A DNA stretch of 10,752 nucleotides, from positions 1 through 10,752 of the forward strand of contig CALBSZ010000120.1 of the NCBI GenBank assembly GCA_937967665.1. The letters run 5' to 3'. Origin of the DNA: an uncultured Planctomycetaceae bacterium. Its GTDB lineage: Bacteria > Planctomycetota > Planctomycetia > Pirellulales > Pirellulaceae. This document shows, in pieces, positions 1-6,543 of this stretch; position 1 is the first letter of the stretch, and each line of letters opens with the position of its first letter. The notes under the pieces are model-generated. The model saw nothing but the letters and a program-made list of their open reading frames with translations. It searched no databases and was not told where the DNA came from. Both the position numbers and the translations under genes were made by a program.

Positions 1-70
1 TTACTCTATCTGGGTTACTCTATCTGGGTTACTCTATCTGGGTTACTCTATCTGGGTTACTCTATCTGGA
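1..70. repeat. 14-bp minisatellite, five tandem copies
   Basis: The unit TTACTCTATCTGGG occurs five times head to tail. Four copies are identical and the fifth differs only in its last base (A instead of G). The array touches the window edge, so it may continue to the left. The last copy contains the TAG stop codon of the minus-strand LysR gene, so the array begins at the end of that gene. Read on the minus strand, each copy carries TAG and TAA triplets. Because 14 is not a multiple of 3, the array closes all minus-strand reading frames within a few copies. No inverted symmetry is visible, so it is not an obvious hairpin terminator. Confidence 0.95.
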
Positions 71-982
71 ACTTCCATTTCCGTCAGGCGACGCATGCAG
101 ATCCGTCTGGTCGCACATCATGCTGACAAAGCGGCGAGCGGTTCTGCCCAACTCCTTGCCGCGCCGCTGCAGGATACCAATCGGCCGGTACAACGACACA
201 CCCTTCAGCGGCCTCGCGACCAAGGTTCCCGCCTGCACTTCTCGCTCCACCGTCGGCTCCGGAAGCAAACTGATTCCAGCGTTGATCTCGATGGCCCGCT
301 TGATCGTTTCGATGTTATCAAACTCGGAGGTTACCTGTACTTCCACTCCCGCCGCCGCCAACTCGCGATCGATCCGGTGACGTACAATCAAATCGCTGTC
401 AAACCCGATCACTTCGCAACCATTCAGGTCACTGAGCGACACTGTCGACCGCGCTGCGAAGGCGTGGTCCGGCGCACATACCAATACCATCAACTCGTCC
501 CGCCACGGCGTGGCCTGCAATGTCCGCGACGCCTTGGGATAACTGACCAGTCCAAAGTCAACCTGGTCTTCCTCAACCAGTTCGTAAACGCGGTCCGGAT
601 GATGGTACTCGAGCCGCACATTCGCCTTGGGCGACTTCGCCATGAACTCCTGCACAAAACGATTCATGTGGCTCAATCCAATCGAATAGATCGAAGCCAC
701 GCGGACCCGCCCCGAAACTTCCTGGTGCAGTGTCTTGACCTCTTCTTCCAAGGCATAAAAACGCTGCACCAGCTTCTTGCAGCCGTCGTAATAGACTTGG
801 CCTTCCTGAGTCAGCACAAACGGCCGCTTCGAACGGTCAATCAGTTTAACACCTAATCGCTCCTCCAAGTGATGCACCATCTGGCTGGCACCCGATTGCG
901 AAATGCCATTCTCATCCGCCGCCCGCGAAAACGAACGCCTCCCCACAACATCACAAAACACCTTGAGCGACTTCACGTGCAT
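62..982 (-). CDS. LysR-type transcriptional regulator
   Basis: This 306-residue protein has the length and layout of a LysR-family regulator. An N-terminal winged helix-turn-helix (about residues 1-62) includes the typical stretch around SFSRAADENGISQSGASQ and the following HLEERLGVKLIDR wing. A linker helix (about 63-90) leads to a type 2 periplasmic-binding-like effector domain (about 91-290), with typical elements such as VDFGLVSYP and INAGISLLPE. It should bind DNA as a tetramer and respond to a small molecule; the ligand and targets cannot be read from the sequence. The ATG gives the standard LysR N-terminus, although no clear Shine-Dalgarno site precedes it. The stop codon lies inside a 14-bp tandem repeat, so the last few residues are probably not conserved. 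The gene is about 440 bp from the fumarylacetoacetase-like gene on the same strand, with palindromic repeats between them, so co-transcription is doubtful. The CysB/CysL-like subgroup is possible but unproven. Confidence 0.93.
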   Translation of the reverse strand: MHVKSLKVFCDVVGRRSFSRAADENGISQSGASQMVHHLEERLGVKLIDRSKRPFVLTQEGQVYYDGCKKLVQRFYALEEEVKTLHQEVSGRVRVASIYSIGLSHMNRFVQEFMAKSPKANVRLEYHHPDRVYELVEEDQVDFGLVSYPKASRTLQATPWRDELMVLVCAPDHAFAARSTVSLSDLNGCEVIGFDSDLIVRHRIDRELAAAGVEVQVTSEFDNIETIKRAIEINAGISLLPEPTVEREVQAGTLVARPLKGVSLYRPIGILQRRGKELGRTARRFVSMMCDQTDLHASPDGNGSSR

Positions 983-991
983 ATTGGACGA

Positions 992-1007
992 CTGCTTGAA
1001 TTAGCAG
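992..1007. promoter_or_regulatory. Small dyad upstream of the LysR gene, possible autoregulatory site
   Basis: CTGCT-TGAATT-AGCAG is a perfect 5-bp inverted repeat with an AT-rich 6-bp centre, ending about 10 bp before the LysR start codon. LysR regulators often bind interrupted dyads of this size near their own promoter. The spacing here is not the classical T-N11-A, and a dyad of this length can arise by chance, so this is only a candidate. Confidence 0.2.
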
Positions 1008-1021
1008 ATGAAATACAGCGA

Positions 1022-1237
1022 CTAGGCAACATTACAGACAAGCATGTCAGTGTATTTCCCGGCCGCCACTTCGTCAATCAGTCCGGGACGGTCGCAGCGG
1101 CGCCCAGCCAAATTCCACAACCCCTTTACCAGACACAACTTAGAGGCACATCCAACACTCGGGACCCATGGCGGTCCGTTCCTGAATCCCGTTTTGAGCG
1201 GCCTTGTGCGGCGTTCAATAAGCGGGTCCGGCACCAT
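1022..1237 (-). CDS. Doubtful small hypothetical ORF in the LysR upstream gap
   Basis: An ORF of 71 residues starts at an ATG (MVPDPLIERRTRPLK...) and ends at TAG. It can be extended to 97 residues with a TTG start at 1315. I recognise no domain. The sequence is rich in Arg, Pro and Gly and has no signal peptide or membrane segment. It fills most of the gap between the LysR gene and the palindromic repeats, and an overlapping ORF of similar length is open on the other strand (1044-1358), which weakens the coding case. No convincing ribosome site was found. It may be a real small gene, a decayed fragment, or part of a dispersed repeat unit that includes the adjacent palindromes. Apart from this ORF and the dyad near the LysR start, I see nothing else in the gap 983-1320. 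Confidence 0.2.
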   Translation of the reverse strand: MVPDPLIERRTRPLKTGFRNGPPWVPSVGCASKLCLVKGLWNLAGRRCDRPGLIDEVAAGKYTDMLVCNVA

Positions 1238-1320
1238 CGGTCCAACGCGTTTTCCGGTCAAGAAGATCGCCGCGTGCCGTGGCGTACGCTTCCAGCTCGC
1301 GGTTTTGCCGAACAACGTGG

Positions 1321-1406
1321 TTGGTAGGCAGGATGCCTACGCTACCCTATCTTGGTAGGCAGGATGCCTACGCTACCTTTCTTGGTAGGCAGGATGCCTA
1401 CCCTAC
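1321..1406. repeat. Three tandem REP-like palindromic repeats (period 30-31 bp)
   Basis: Three near-identical units begin with TTGGTAGGCAGGATGCCTAC at 1321, 1352 and 1382. Each contains a perfect inverted repeat, GTAGGCA-GGA-TGCCTAC (7-bp arms, 3-base loop), at 1324-1340, 1355-1371 and 1385-1401. A second pairing option, GGTAG with CTACC, is also present in units 1 and 2. The array ends about 20 bp beyond the stop codon of the fumarylacetoacetase-family gene, where three hairpins could stabilise the mRNA 3' end or slow polymerase. No U-tract follows the stems, so it is not a standard intrinsic terminator. The pattern fits a dispersed intergenic palindrome family (REP-like); whether it recurs in this genome cannot be seen here. 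Confidence 0.85.
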
Positions 1407-1426
1407 GTGGAAGCCTCGATAAGCCG

Positions 1427-2281
1427 CTAGCCCTGCACGATGGGATTGGAGAGGGTGCCGATGCCGTCGATTTCGATCTGCACCTGATCACCGGGAAGTA
1501 GCGTGAAATCGCTGTCGGGGACGATGCCGGTGCCGGTCAACAAGAAGGCGCCCTGGGGAAACGAGTTATCGCGTCCCAGCCAGCCGATCAGGTCTTCGAA
1601 CTGGCGTGCCATCTGATTCAACGATGTCTCACCCGCGAACACCGCGGTACCTTCGCGAACAATCTTCAGACGAATCATGGTCTGATCGCGCGGCGGCATG
1701 GCGGCAGCCAAGGTGATCCAGGGCCCGAGCCCGCAGCACTGGTTGTAGACTTTGGCCTGCGGCAGGTAGAGCGGATTGTCCCCTTCGATATCGCGGGAAC
1801 TCATATCATTGGCGCTCGTGAGGCCAACCAGCTGCTGGCCGGAATTGATGACCAGCGTTATTTCCGGTTCGGGAACGTTCCAGGTGGCGTCGGAGCGAAT
1901 CCGCAACGGCTGCCCAGGCCCGGAAACGCGGTTGGGAGTCGCCTTGAAAAACAGTTCCGGACGCGGCGACTGGTAGACGCGGTCGTAACAGGATGCCGCG
2001 GCATCCGACTCTTCCATCCGCGCGGCCTGGCTGCGCTTGTACGTCACGCCCGCGGCCCAAACTTCCTGTTGATCAATCGGCGGCAACAGGCAAATGTCCT
2101 TGATGGTCGCCACCGTGGAGAGCGAGTCCATCGCTTCGCGTGCGCGGGCCTCGGGATCCTCGGCATCGAGAATATCGAACAGCGTTTCGCCGTCGGCCAA
2201 CTTCAGCGGAACGATGCGATCGTGATCCACACAGCCGACATGAATCCGGCCGGCTGCCGAACGGAACTTGGCAAGTTTCAT
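1427..2281 (-). CDS. Fumarylacetoacetate hydrolase family protein (2-keto-3-deoxy-sugar-acid dehydratase-like)
   Basis: This 284-residue protein belongs to the FAH superfamily. The N-terminal third (about 1-70) is the usual small cap region, followed by the catalytic beta-roll (about 75-280). The metal site is visible: E138 and E140 in [10 protein letters not shown], and D159 in [11 protein letters not shown]. The run [17 protein letters not shown] with K177 is characteristic of the subgroup that contains archaeal 2-keto-3-deoxy-D-arabinonate dehydratase rather than of fumarylacetoacetase itself. The glutamate/aspartate spacing (2 and 19 residues) matches that group. The likely reaction is Mg2+-dependent dehydration or hydrolysis of a 2-keto sugar acid in the cytosol; the substrate is inferred only. 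The ATG shares its A with the TAA of the preceding HEAT-repeat gene (TAATG), so translation is probably coupled. Palindromic repeats follow about 20 bp after the stop. All expected metal ligands are present, so it should be active. Confidence 0.92.
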   Translation of the reverse strand: MKLAKFRSAAGRIHVGCVDHDRIVPLKLADGETLFDILDAEDPEARAREAMDSLSTVATIKDICLLPPIDQQEVWAAGVTYKRSQAARMEESDAAASCYDRVYQSPRPELFFKATPNRVSGPGQPLRIRSDATWNVPEPEITLVINSGQQLVGLTSANDMSSRDIEGDNPLYLPQAKVYNQCCGLGPWITLAAAMPPRDQTMIRLKIVREGTAVFAGETSLNQMARQFEDLIGWLGRDNSFPQGAFLLTGTGIVPDSDFTLLPGDQVQIEIDGIGTLSNPIVQG

Positions 2282-3180
2282 TAACGTGTTTCGAGTTTCA
2301 GTTTGTGCCGTTTCAGCTGTTCAATGATACGTTCAAAGCGCTGGGCGTTGGCGGGATTCTTCTGAGCCTGCTGCTGCATCCGTTCGATCATTTTTTCCAA
2401 ATGCTGGATGTGATTTTGCGGCCGTTGGATATTGGGCGGTTGGATCTGCGGGATTGGCACCGGCACGGCTTGAATGCCGCCACCGATCTGGATCTGCACC
2501 TGGATGGCATTCTGCTCCTGGCGATACTTCTTGAAGATTCGGTGCGCTTCCGGATCCTTCTTGGACAGATCGTCGGCGTCCTTGGCTTCGACTTTACGCG
2601 TCGTCTCCTTACCGCCTTTCTTTTCGGTAATCTCCATCTTGATGCCGTTATTGGGATCGTCGACGATTTTCACCTTGCCATCCTTGTCGCTCGCTTCAAT
2701 CTCCGTCACGCCGTTATTGTTCTTGACGGCAATGCGCCGGCCATTGTTCACTTGAATCTGCTGGCGAATGACCTGAATCCGCGGTTGGAAGATCTGCTGT
2801 TCCGCCGGTTCCGGCTGAGGATCGATTAGTTCCTTTGCCTGGCGGCCAATGTCGGAATCGCTTTCCGCGACGTGCTGCAGGGCTTTTTCCGCGGCTGCTT
2901 TGACTTCATCCGTACCGCGTTGGAAATGCCCGGCCAGGATTTCGAAAGCCCGCGTGGCCACTTCCCGATTGGGATGTTGGGTCGCATCGATCAATTCGGG
3001 AAACGCATTGGCACCGCGTGCGGACAACTCGTTCGCCGCCGCCTCGCGAATGCTGAACGTATCGGCGTTCAAGCGTTTGATCAAAGTCCGCGTGCGGACC
3101 TGGTCGGTTTCGCCTTCCGCGTAAACCGTGGCCGCGCCGAACACGGCGAGGGCGAACAACGTGAGTCGGAGAGGACGCAT
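2281..3180 (-). CDS. Secreted HEAT-repeat protein of unknown function
   Basis: A 299-residue exported protein. Residues 1-21 form a signal peptide (basic MRPLR start, hydrophobic [12 protein letters not shown] core, cleavage after VYA). Residues about 30-118 look like two or three HEAT-type helical repeats ([32 protein letters not shown]). Residues about 142-220 form a charged beta-rich segment ([20 protein letters not shown], then [20 protein letters not shown]) that I associate with planctomycete secreted proteins but cannot name. A Gln/Pro/Ile-rich linker (about 221-255) precedes a C-terminal amphipathic, probably coiled-coil helix (257-295). No catalytic motif is visible, so a scaffold or binding role in the periplasm is the best guess. 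A GAGGTG ribosome site lies just before the ATG, and a sigma70-like promoter lies about 50 bp upstream. It is first in a two-gene unit with the FAH-family enzyme. The functional link between an exported and a cytosolic protein is unclear. Confidence 0.85.
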   Translation of the reverse strand: MRPLRLTLFALAVFGAATVYAEGETDQVRTRTLIKRLNADTFSIREAAANELSARGANAFPELIDATQHPNREVATRAFEILAGHFQRGTDEVKAAAEKALQHVAESDSDIGRQAKELIDPQPEPAEQQIFQPRIQVIRQQIQVNNGRRIAVKNNNGVTEIEASDKDGKVKIVDDPNNGIKMEITEKKGGKETTRKVEAKDADDLSKKDPEAHRIFKKYRQEQNAIQVQIQIGGGIQAVPVPIPQIQPPNIQRPQNHIQHLEKMIERMQQQAQKNPANAQRFERIIEQLKRHKLKLETR

Positions 3181-3227
3181 GAGACACCTCGTGAGGGAAC
3201 GACGACTGGGGCAGAGACAACTCTTTG

Positions 3228-3256
3228 ATCATAACGTTTCCACCCGGTCATGAAAA
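3228..3256 (-). promoter_or_regulatory. Sigma70-like promoter for the HEAT-FAH operon
   Basis: Read on the minus strand, TTTTCA (3256-3251) is followed after exactly 17 bp by TATGAT (3233-3228). The -10 box matches the consensus at 5 of 6 positions and the -35 box at 4 of 6. The predicted start of transcription is near 3221, giving a leader of about 40 bases that contains the GAGGTG ribosome site. This is pattern matching only. Confidence 0.45.
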
Positions 3257-3280
3257 CGTGGACCGCAAAGTCGCGGCTCA

Positions 3281-3466
3281 TTATTCTACAAATGCCAGCG
3301 CCGGATCTTGGAATGCCAGCGCCGGATCTTGCAATTCCCGCATTTGACGCAAGTTTTTTGGCTGGGCGGCCAGGCACGCGCTGCCGCTCAGCGGGCTCAA
3401 CCACACAACAAGCAATCGCATCATCCACTCCCGAAAACAGAAGCTGTTCTTTCGCCCACCGTTCAT
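3281..3466 (-). CDS. Possible 61-residue ORF coupled to the acyltransferase gene
   Basis: The ORF starts at an ATG that overlaps the TGA of the preceding acyltransferase fusion gene (ATGA), the classical arrangement for coupled translation. It encodes about 61 residues. After a short polar start there is a hydrophobic segment (MMRLLVVWLSPLSGSACLAA) resembling a signal peptide or membrane anchor. It then has a polar stretch and ends in two copies of QDPALAF made by a perfect 21-bp DNA duplication. No family is recognised, and the Cys in the hydrophobic region does not sit in a canonical lipobox. The ORF may instead be an accidental reading of an intergenic repeat, and the DNA duplication at its end supports that doubt. 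An upstream start at 3559 would lie fully within the acyltransferase gene and is less likely. The rest of the gap up to the HEAT-gene promoter holds nothing else I recognise. Confidence 0.3.
   Translation of the reverse strand: MNGGRKNSFCFREWMMRLLVVWLSPLSGSACLAAQPKNLRQMRELQDPALAFQDPALAFVE
3291..3332. repeat. 21-bp direct repeat, two tandem copies
   Basis: AATGCCAGCGCCGGATCTTG plus one variable base (G in the first copy, C in the second) occurs twice without a gap. Only the last base differs. A decayed third start (AATTCCCGCATTTG) may follow. The period is a multiple of three, so on the minus strand it encodes a repeated heptapeptide QDPALAF at the end of the small ORF. The near identity suggests a recent duplication or a repeat family. 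Confidence 0.9.
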
Positions 3467-6400
3467 TTCGACGCTCCCGCCCGCCGTCGACCGGGCAACA
3501 GCCACTTGTCCGCCAGCCAGTAGACGCCGCAAACCACCGTGAGGCCGAACAGGATCCAACCCAACGGCCCGATGCTCTTAAATTCGTCGGTTCGCAAACC
3601 TTGCAGGAACGTGGTGGCGTGGCGTTGGATTGTCTGCCTGAATTCAGCAGGTTCTTGGGTAAAACGTGCGCGCCCGGTCGCCTCGTCGCCGTCGATAAAG
3701 GCAATGAATTCAAACTGCGCTTCGTCGGTGCCGAATTCACGATCGTACTTTTCCACCAGGTTGATCGCCGGCATGGTCTGCCGACCCATGATCTTTTCCA
3801 GCGGAAACTGGATGGTGGCCGAGTTGCCGCCGTAGGTGCGAAAAACGACTTCCGTACAGACCAACATCGACGTCGTTTCAAAATCGAATTCAAAGTCATA
3901 CGGGCGACCGGCAAAGCGGAATGCGTTGGCGATGGATTCCTTTCGTTCCTCGTCGCTGACCACCGGCCGCAAGACCGCTACCGAATCGGCCGCGCCGATG
4001 GAATGTTCCAACGACGAGAAGACCACGCCTTCACTTACGGCTTCAATAATCACGTGTTCGTGGCCCGCATGATCCGGTCGCGTGAATTCCTCCCAATGCG
4101 CCCGCACCGCTTCGTGGTCGGCCAGCCCCAGCCGCTGCAGGTCCGCCGCCGTGCCGACATAAACCGCTCCATGCGGCCAGTATCCTGGCAGGAACGCGTT
4201 GGAAAGGTACCAATTACGCCGCTCCAGCAGAATATCGCCGGGTTGCAGCAGGGGTTCCAGCTGTTGCAGTTGCACGGATGTGATCAGCGATTCCCCGTCG
4301 CGCGGCTGGCGGATTTTGAAGTCGCCAATCCAGGTCGAAATGGCCGATTGCGACACGTACTGGACGTGTTTGACCAACTTCTTCAGATCGGTGGCGGCGA
4401 CTTTTACAATCTCCGCGGGGAAACTGCCGTCATGCCGGCGTACCACCTCTTCTCCGCGATCGATCGCAGCGTGCAGCCGCGAATACGGTTCTCTATCACG
4501 GATCTGATACCGGGCAAACGCGTCCTGCACGTCGTCTTGATGATAGTACTGTCGAGCAGCGGCGAACATCCGCAGATTCTTGCGGCTGGCCAGATTGCGT
4601 CGAATCGTATCGTACAGCCCGGGCGGAATCTCCCAATTCGGTTCCGGTTCGTTGAGTTTAGCGCGCGCGTCCTCGCTCTTCGCGTACTGTTCGACGAATT
4701 CCGCCGAGGCCATGTACAGGACGGAGGCCGCCGAAAGATCCACCAGAAAGGCCCGCATCCGCAGGCGTTCGTCCACGACGTCGGCATAACGCTGGTACTT
4801 CCAGAGGATGCGCAACAACGCTTCCCGGTAGGTCAGGTAACGTCGCATCAGTTCGCGGACGTCGTCGTTGTCTTGCTGATTGGTAAACGCTCGTGTCCCG
4901 GCGGCAAATTCCTGGTGGATGGTTTGCGAATCCTGCTTGAGCCGCTCCATCCCCTGGATCAATTGCACGAGCGTCCGCTCATCCGCCGCCAGCGACGCCT
5001 CCAGTCTATCCGCGGAAATGTGCTGCAAGTCCAGCCCCTGCCCCGCGAGCGGCTGATCGAAGAACCAGTATTTCGCCAGCCATCCCAGACTGAACAACAG
5101 CAGCAACAGCAGCGCCGCCGAGCCGATCAGACCGACGACCTGTTTTCGCCAACGTCGCGAACGGACTTCTTCCCGCGGATGGATGGCTTCGTACTCCGCA
5201 GACAACGCCGATAGTGTCGCCGCCAGCGCGCGGTCCTGCCTGCGAAGTTCCATCAACTGCCGGCGCTGAAAGGTCATCTTGATCTGCTGCCACAGCAATC
5301 GCGCCGCTCGCCCCGATCGACGCCAGTAAAGAACCGCAATGATTCCCGCGAACGGCGCCGTCACCATCCAGGCCCACGTAAACCAGACCGTGAAGTAACT
5401 GGACATCCACCACGCGACCAGCCCATACCACAGCGCATAGATCGGCAGTCCGACGAGCATCCGATTGGTGGCAATCGTCTTCCGCCCCGGCTGGTCCATG
5501 CGCCTCGCGATGCCGCGCACCACAACGAACGGGGCCAGGTGGTGGATCCAGCCCTTTAAGGCCGGCAGGAACAAGACGATCAACCAGAGCATGTCCCAAA
5601 CCAGCCTGGCGCAGACTTTCAGACCATGCGTTCGCAGCAAGGGCGAATCGATTTCCAGTCCGGCGGCCTGGACGTTCCCGGCGTAGGCCTTGATGTCGTT
5701 GGCGACGGCAATCGTGCGTTCCTGGTCCTCCTGGTAGAAGTAATTGATCGCGTCGGCCAACCGCTTGCGCGAACGAAGCGGCGCTGCCGGAATCGTTGCC
5801 TCCGGCGGTTCGGCCAGCCATTCCAGGTCGTTCAGCCACGGCTCCCAATCCGGGTTGTCGAGATGCACGACCACTTCTTTCAGTCGCGTTTCGATGGCCT
5901 CGGTCAGCAAACGCCGCATCTGGCGTTCGTTGCCCTCCTGCGCGGCGATCCACGAAGCCAATTCCAGCGGTCGGCCGACGTTGATCCACACCTTGGATCG
6001 AAACTTGTCTTTGCTCTCATAGGTCAAGCCGACCGGCACGAGCTGTAAGTCCCGCGCGCCCCCTTCGAATGCCTGCATGGCCATGCGGGCAGCGCCACTG
6101 CGAATTTGTTCCAGGTGCGCGGCGTCCGTCGACTTGCCCTCGGGAAAAATTCCCATCGCCTGTCCCTCCACCAGCACGTTCGCGCCGACATCCAGGCTTT
6201 CCAGATTCTTGCGTACCTGAGTGGAATCGTCGCTACCGCGAAACGCGGGCACCATGCCCAGAGCATGCATCACCGGCCCCAGCACGGGCAAGTCGAACAG
6301 CGGGGCCTTGGCCATGAAACGGACGGGACGCCTGGCCGCGATCCCGATCAAGACGGGGTCGATCAGGGAGTTCGCATGGTTGGCGCACAACAACACCGGA

Positions 6401-6516
6401 CCGGTTCGAGGTACACGGTCTTCGCCGCTGATGTCGACGCGCGAGTAATATCGTTTCACAAACCAGCGCACTACCGCACGCGTCACACCTCTCGGCTCAT
6501 TCGTTTCTCGAGTCAT
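3463..6516 (-). CDS. Membrane glycerolipid acyltransferase fused to a permuted papain-like (YiiX/NlpC-P60) domain
   Basis: A 1017-residue protein with two enzyme-like parts. Residues about 15-215 form a PlsC/LPLAT acyltransferase: NHANSLIDP (H47, D53, the HX5D variant seen in Gat/Sct1-type glycerol-3-phosphate acyltransferases), an FRGS element (R93), FPEGKST (E126) and VPVGLTY (160-166). It should transfer acyl chains to glycerol phosphates or lysolipids at the inner membrane. Hydrophobic segments lie at about 305-335 (perhaps a hairpin), 353-371, 375-398, 460-481 and 985-1005. The very basic loop 399-459 suggests a cytosolic location, which would put 482-984 in the periplasm. That region has a helical, charged part (about 500-740) and then a permuted papain-like domain (about 755-925): PGDILLE, H782 in WPHGAVYVG, E825 in VIIEAV and C887 in MLVCTEVV, in the order His-Glu-Cys typical of YiiX-like and LRAT-like proteins. 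It lies 27 bp after the PLD-like gene, consistent with one operon. Substrates are unknown. Confidence 0.88.
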   Translation of the reverse strand: MTRETNEPRGVTRAVVRWFVKRYYSRVDISGEDRVPRTGPVLLCANHANSLIDPVLIGIAARRPVRFMAKAPLFDLPVLGPVMHALGMVPAFRGSDDSTQVRKNLESLDVGANVLVEGQAMGIFPEGKSTDAAHLEQIRSGAARMAMQAFEGGARDLQLVPVGLTYESKDKFRSKVWINVGRPLELASWIAAQEGNERQMRRLLTEAIETRLKEVVVHLDNPDWEPWLNDLEWLAEPPEATIPAAPLRSRKRLADAINYFYQEDQERTIAVANDIKAYAGNVQAAGLEIDSPLLRTHGLKVCARLVWDMLWLIVLFLPALKGWIHHLAPFVVVRGIARRMDQPGRKTIATNRMLVGLPIYALWYGLVAWWMSSYFTVWFTWAWMVTAPFAGIIAVLYWRRSGRAARLLWQQIKMTFQRRQLMELRRQDRALAATLSALSAEYEAIHPREEVRSRRWRKQVVGLIGSAALLLLLLFSLGWLAKYWFFDQPLAGQGLDLQHISADRLEASLAADERTLVQLIQGMERLKQDSQTIHQEFAAGTRAFTNQQDNDDVRELMRRYLTYREALLRILWKYQRYADVVDERLRMRAFLVDLSAASVLYMASAEFVEQYAKSEDARAKLNEPEPNWEIPPGLYDTIRRNLASRKNLRMFAAARQYYHQDDVQDAFARYQIRDREPYSRLHAAIDRGEEVVRRHDGSFPAEIVKVAATDLKKLVKHVQYVSQSAISTWIGDFKIRQPRDGESLITSVQLQQLEPLLQPGDILLERRNWYLSNAFLPGYWPHGAVYVGTAADLQRLGLADHEAVRAHWEEFTRPDHAGHEHVIIEAVSEGVVFSSLEHSIGAADSVAVLRPVVSDEERKESIANAFRFAGRPYDFEFDFETTSMLVCTEVVFRTYGGNSATIQFPLEKIMGRQTMPAINLVEKYDREFGTDEAQFEFIAFIDGDEATGRARFTQEPAEFRQTIQRHATTFLQGLRTDEFKSIGPLGWILFGLTVVCGVYWLADKWLLPGRRRAGASK

Positions 6517-6543
6517 CGCATGCCCTGCTGATAAGAATGGTCC

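Noticed and set aside
1321..1406. CRISPR array
   Set aside because: The repeated units abut with no unique spacers, there are only three, and no cas genes are present.
3250..5214. Plus-strand open frame of 654 codons
   Set aside because: It lies mostly antisense to the acyltransferase fusion gene, has no recognisable domain and is rich in Arg, Gln and His. The minus-strand frame carries all the conserved motifs, so this is a shadow of GC-rich coding DNA.
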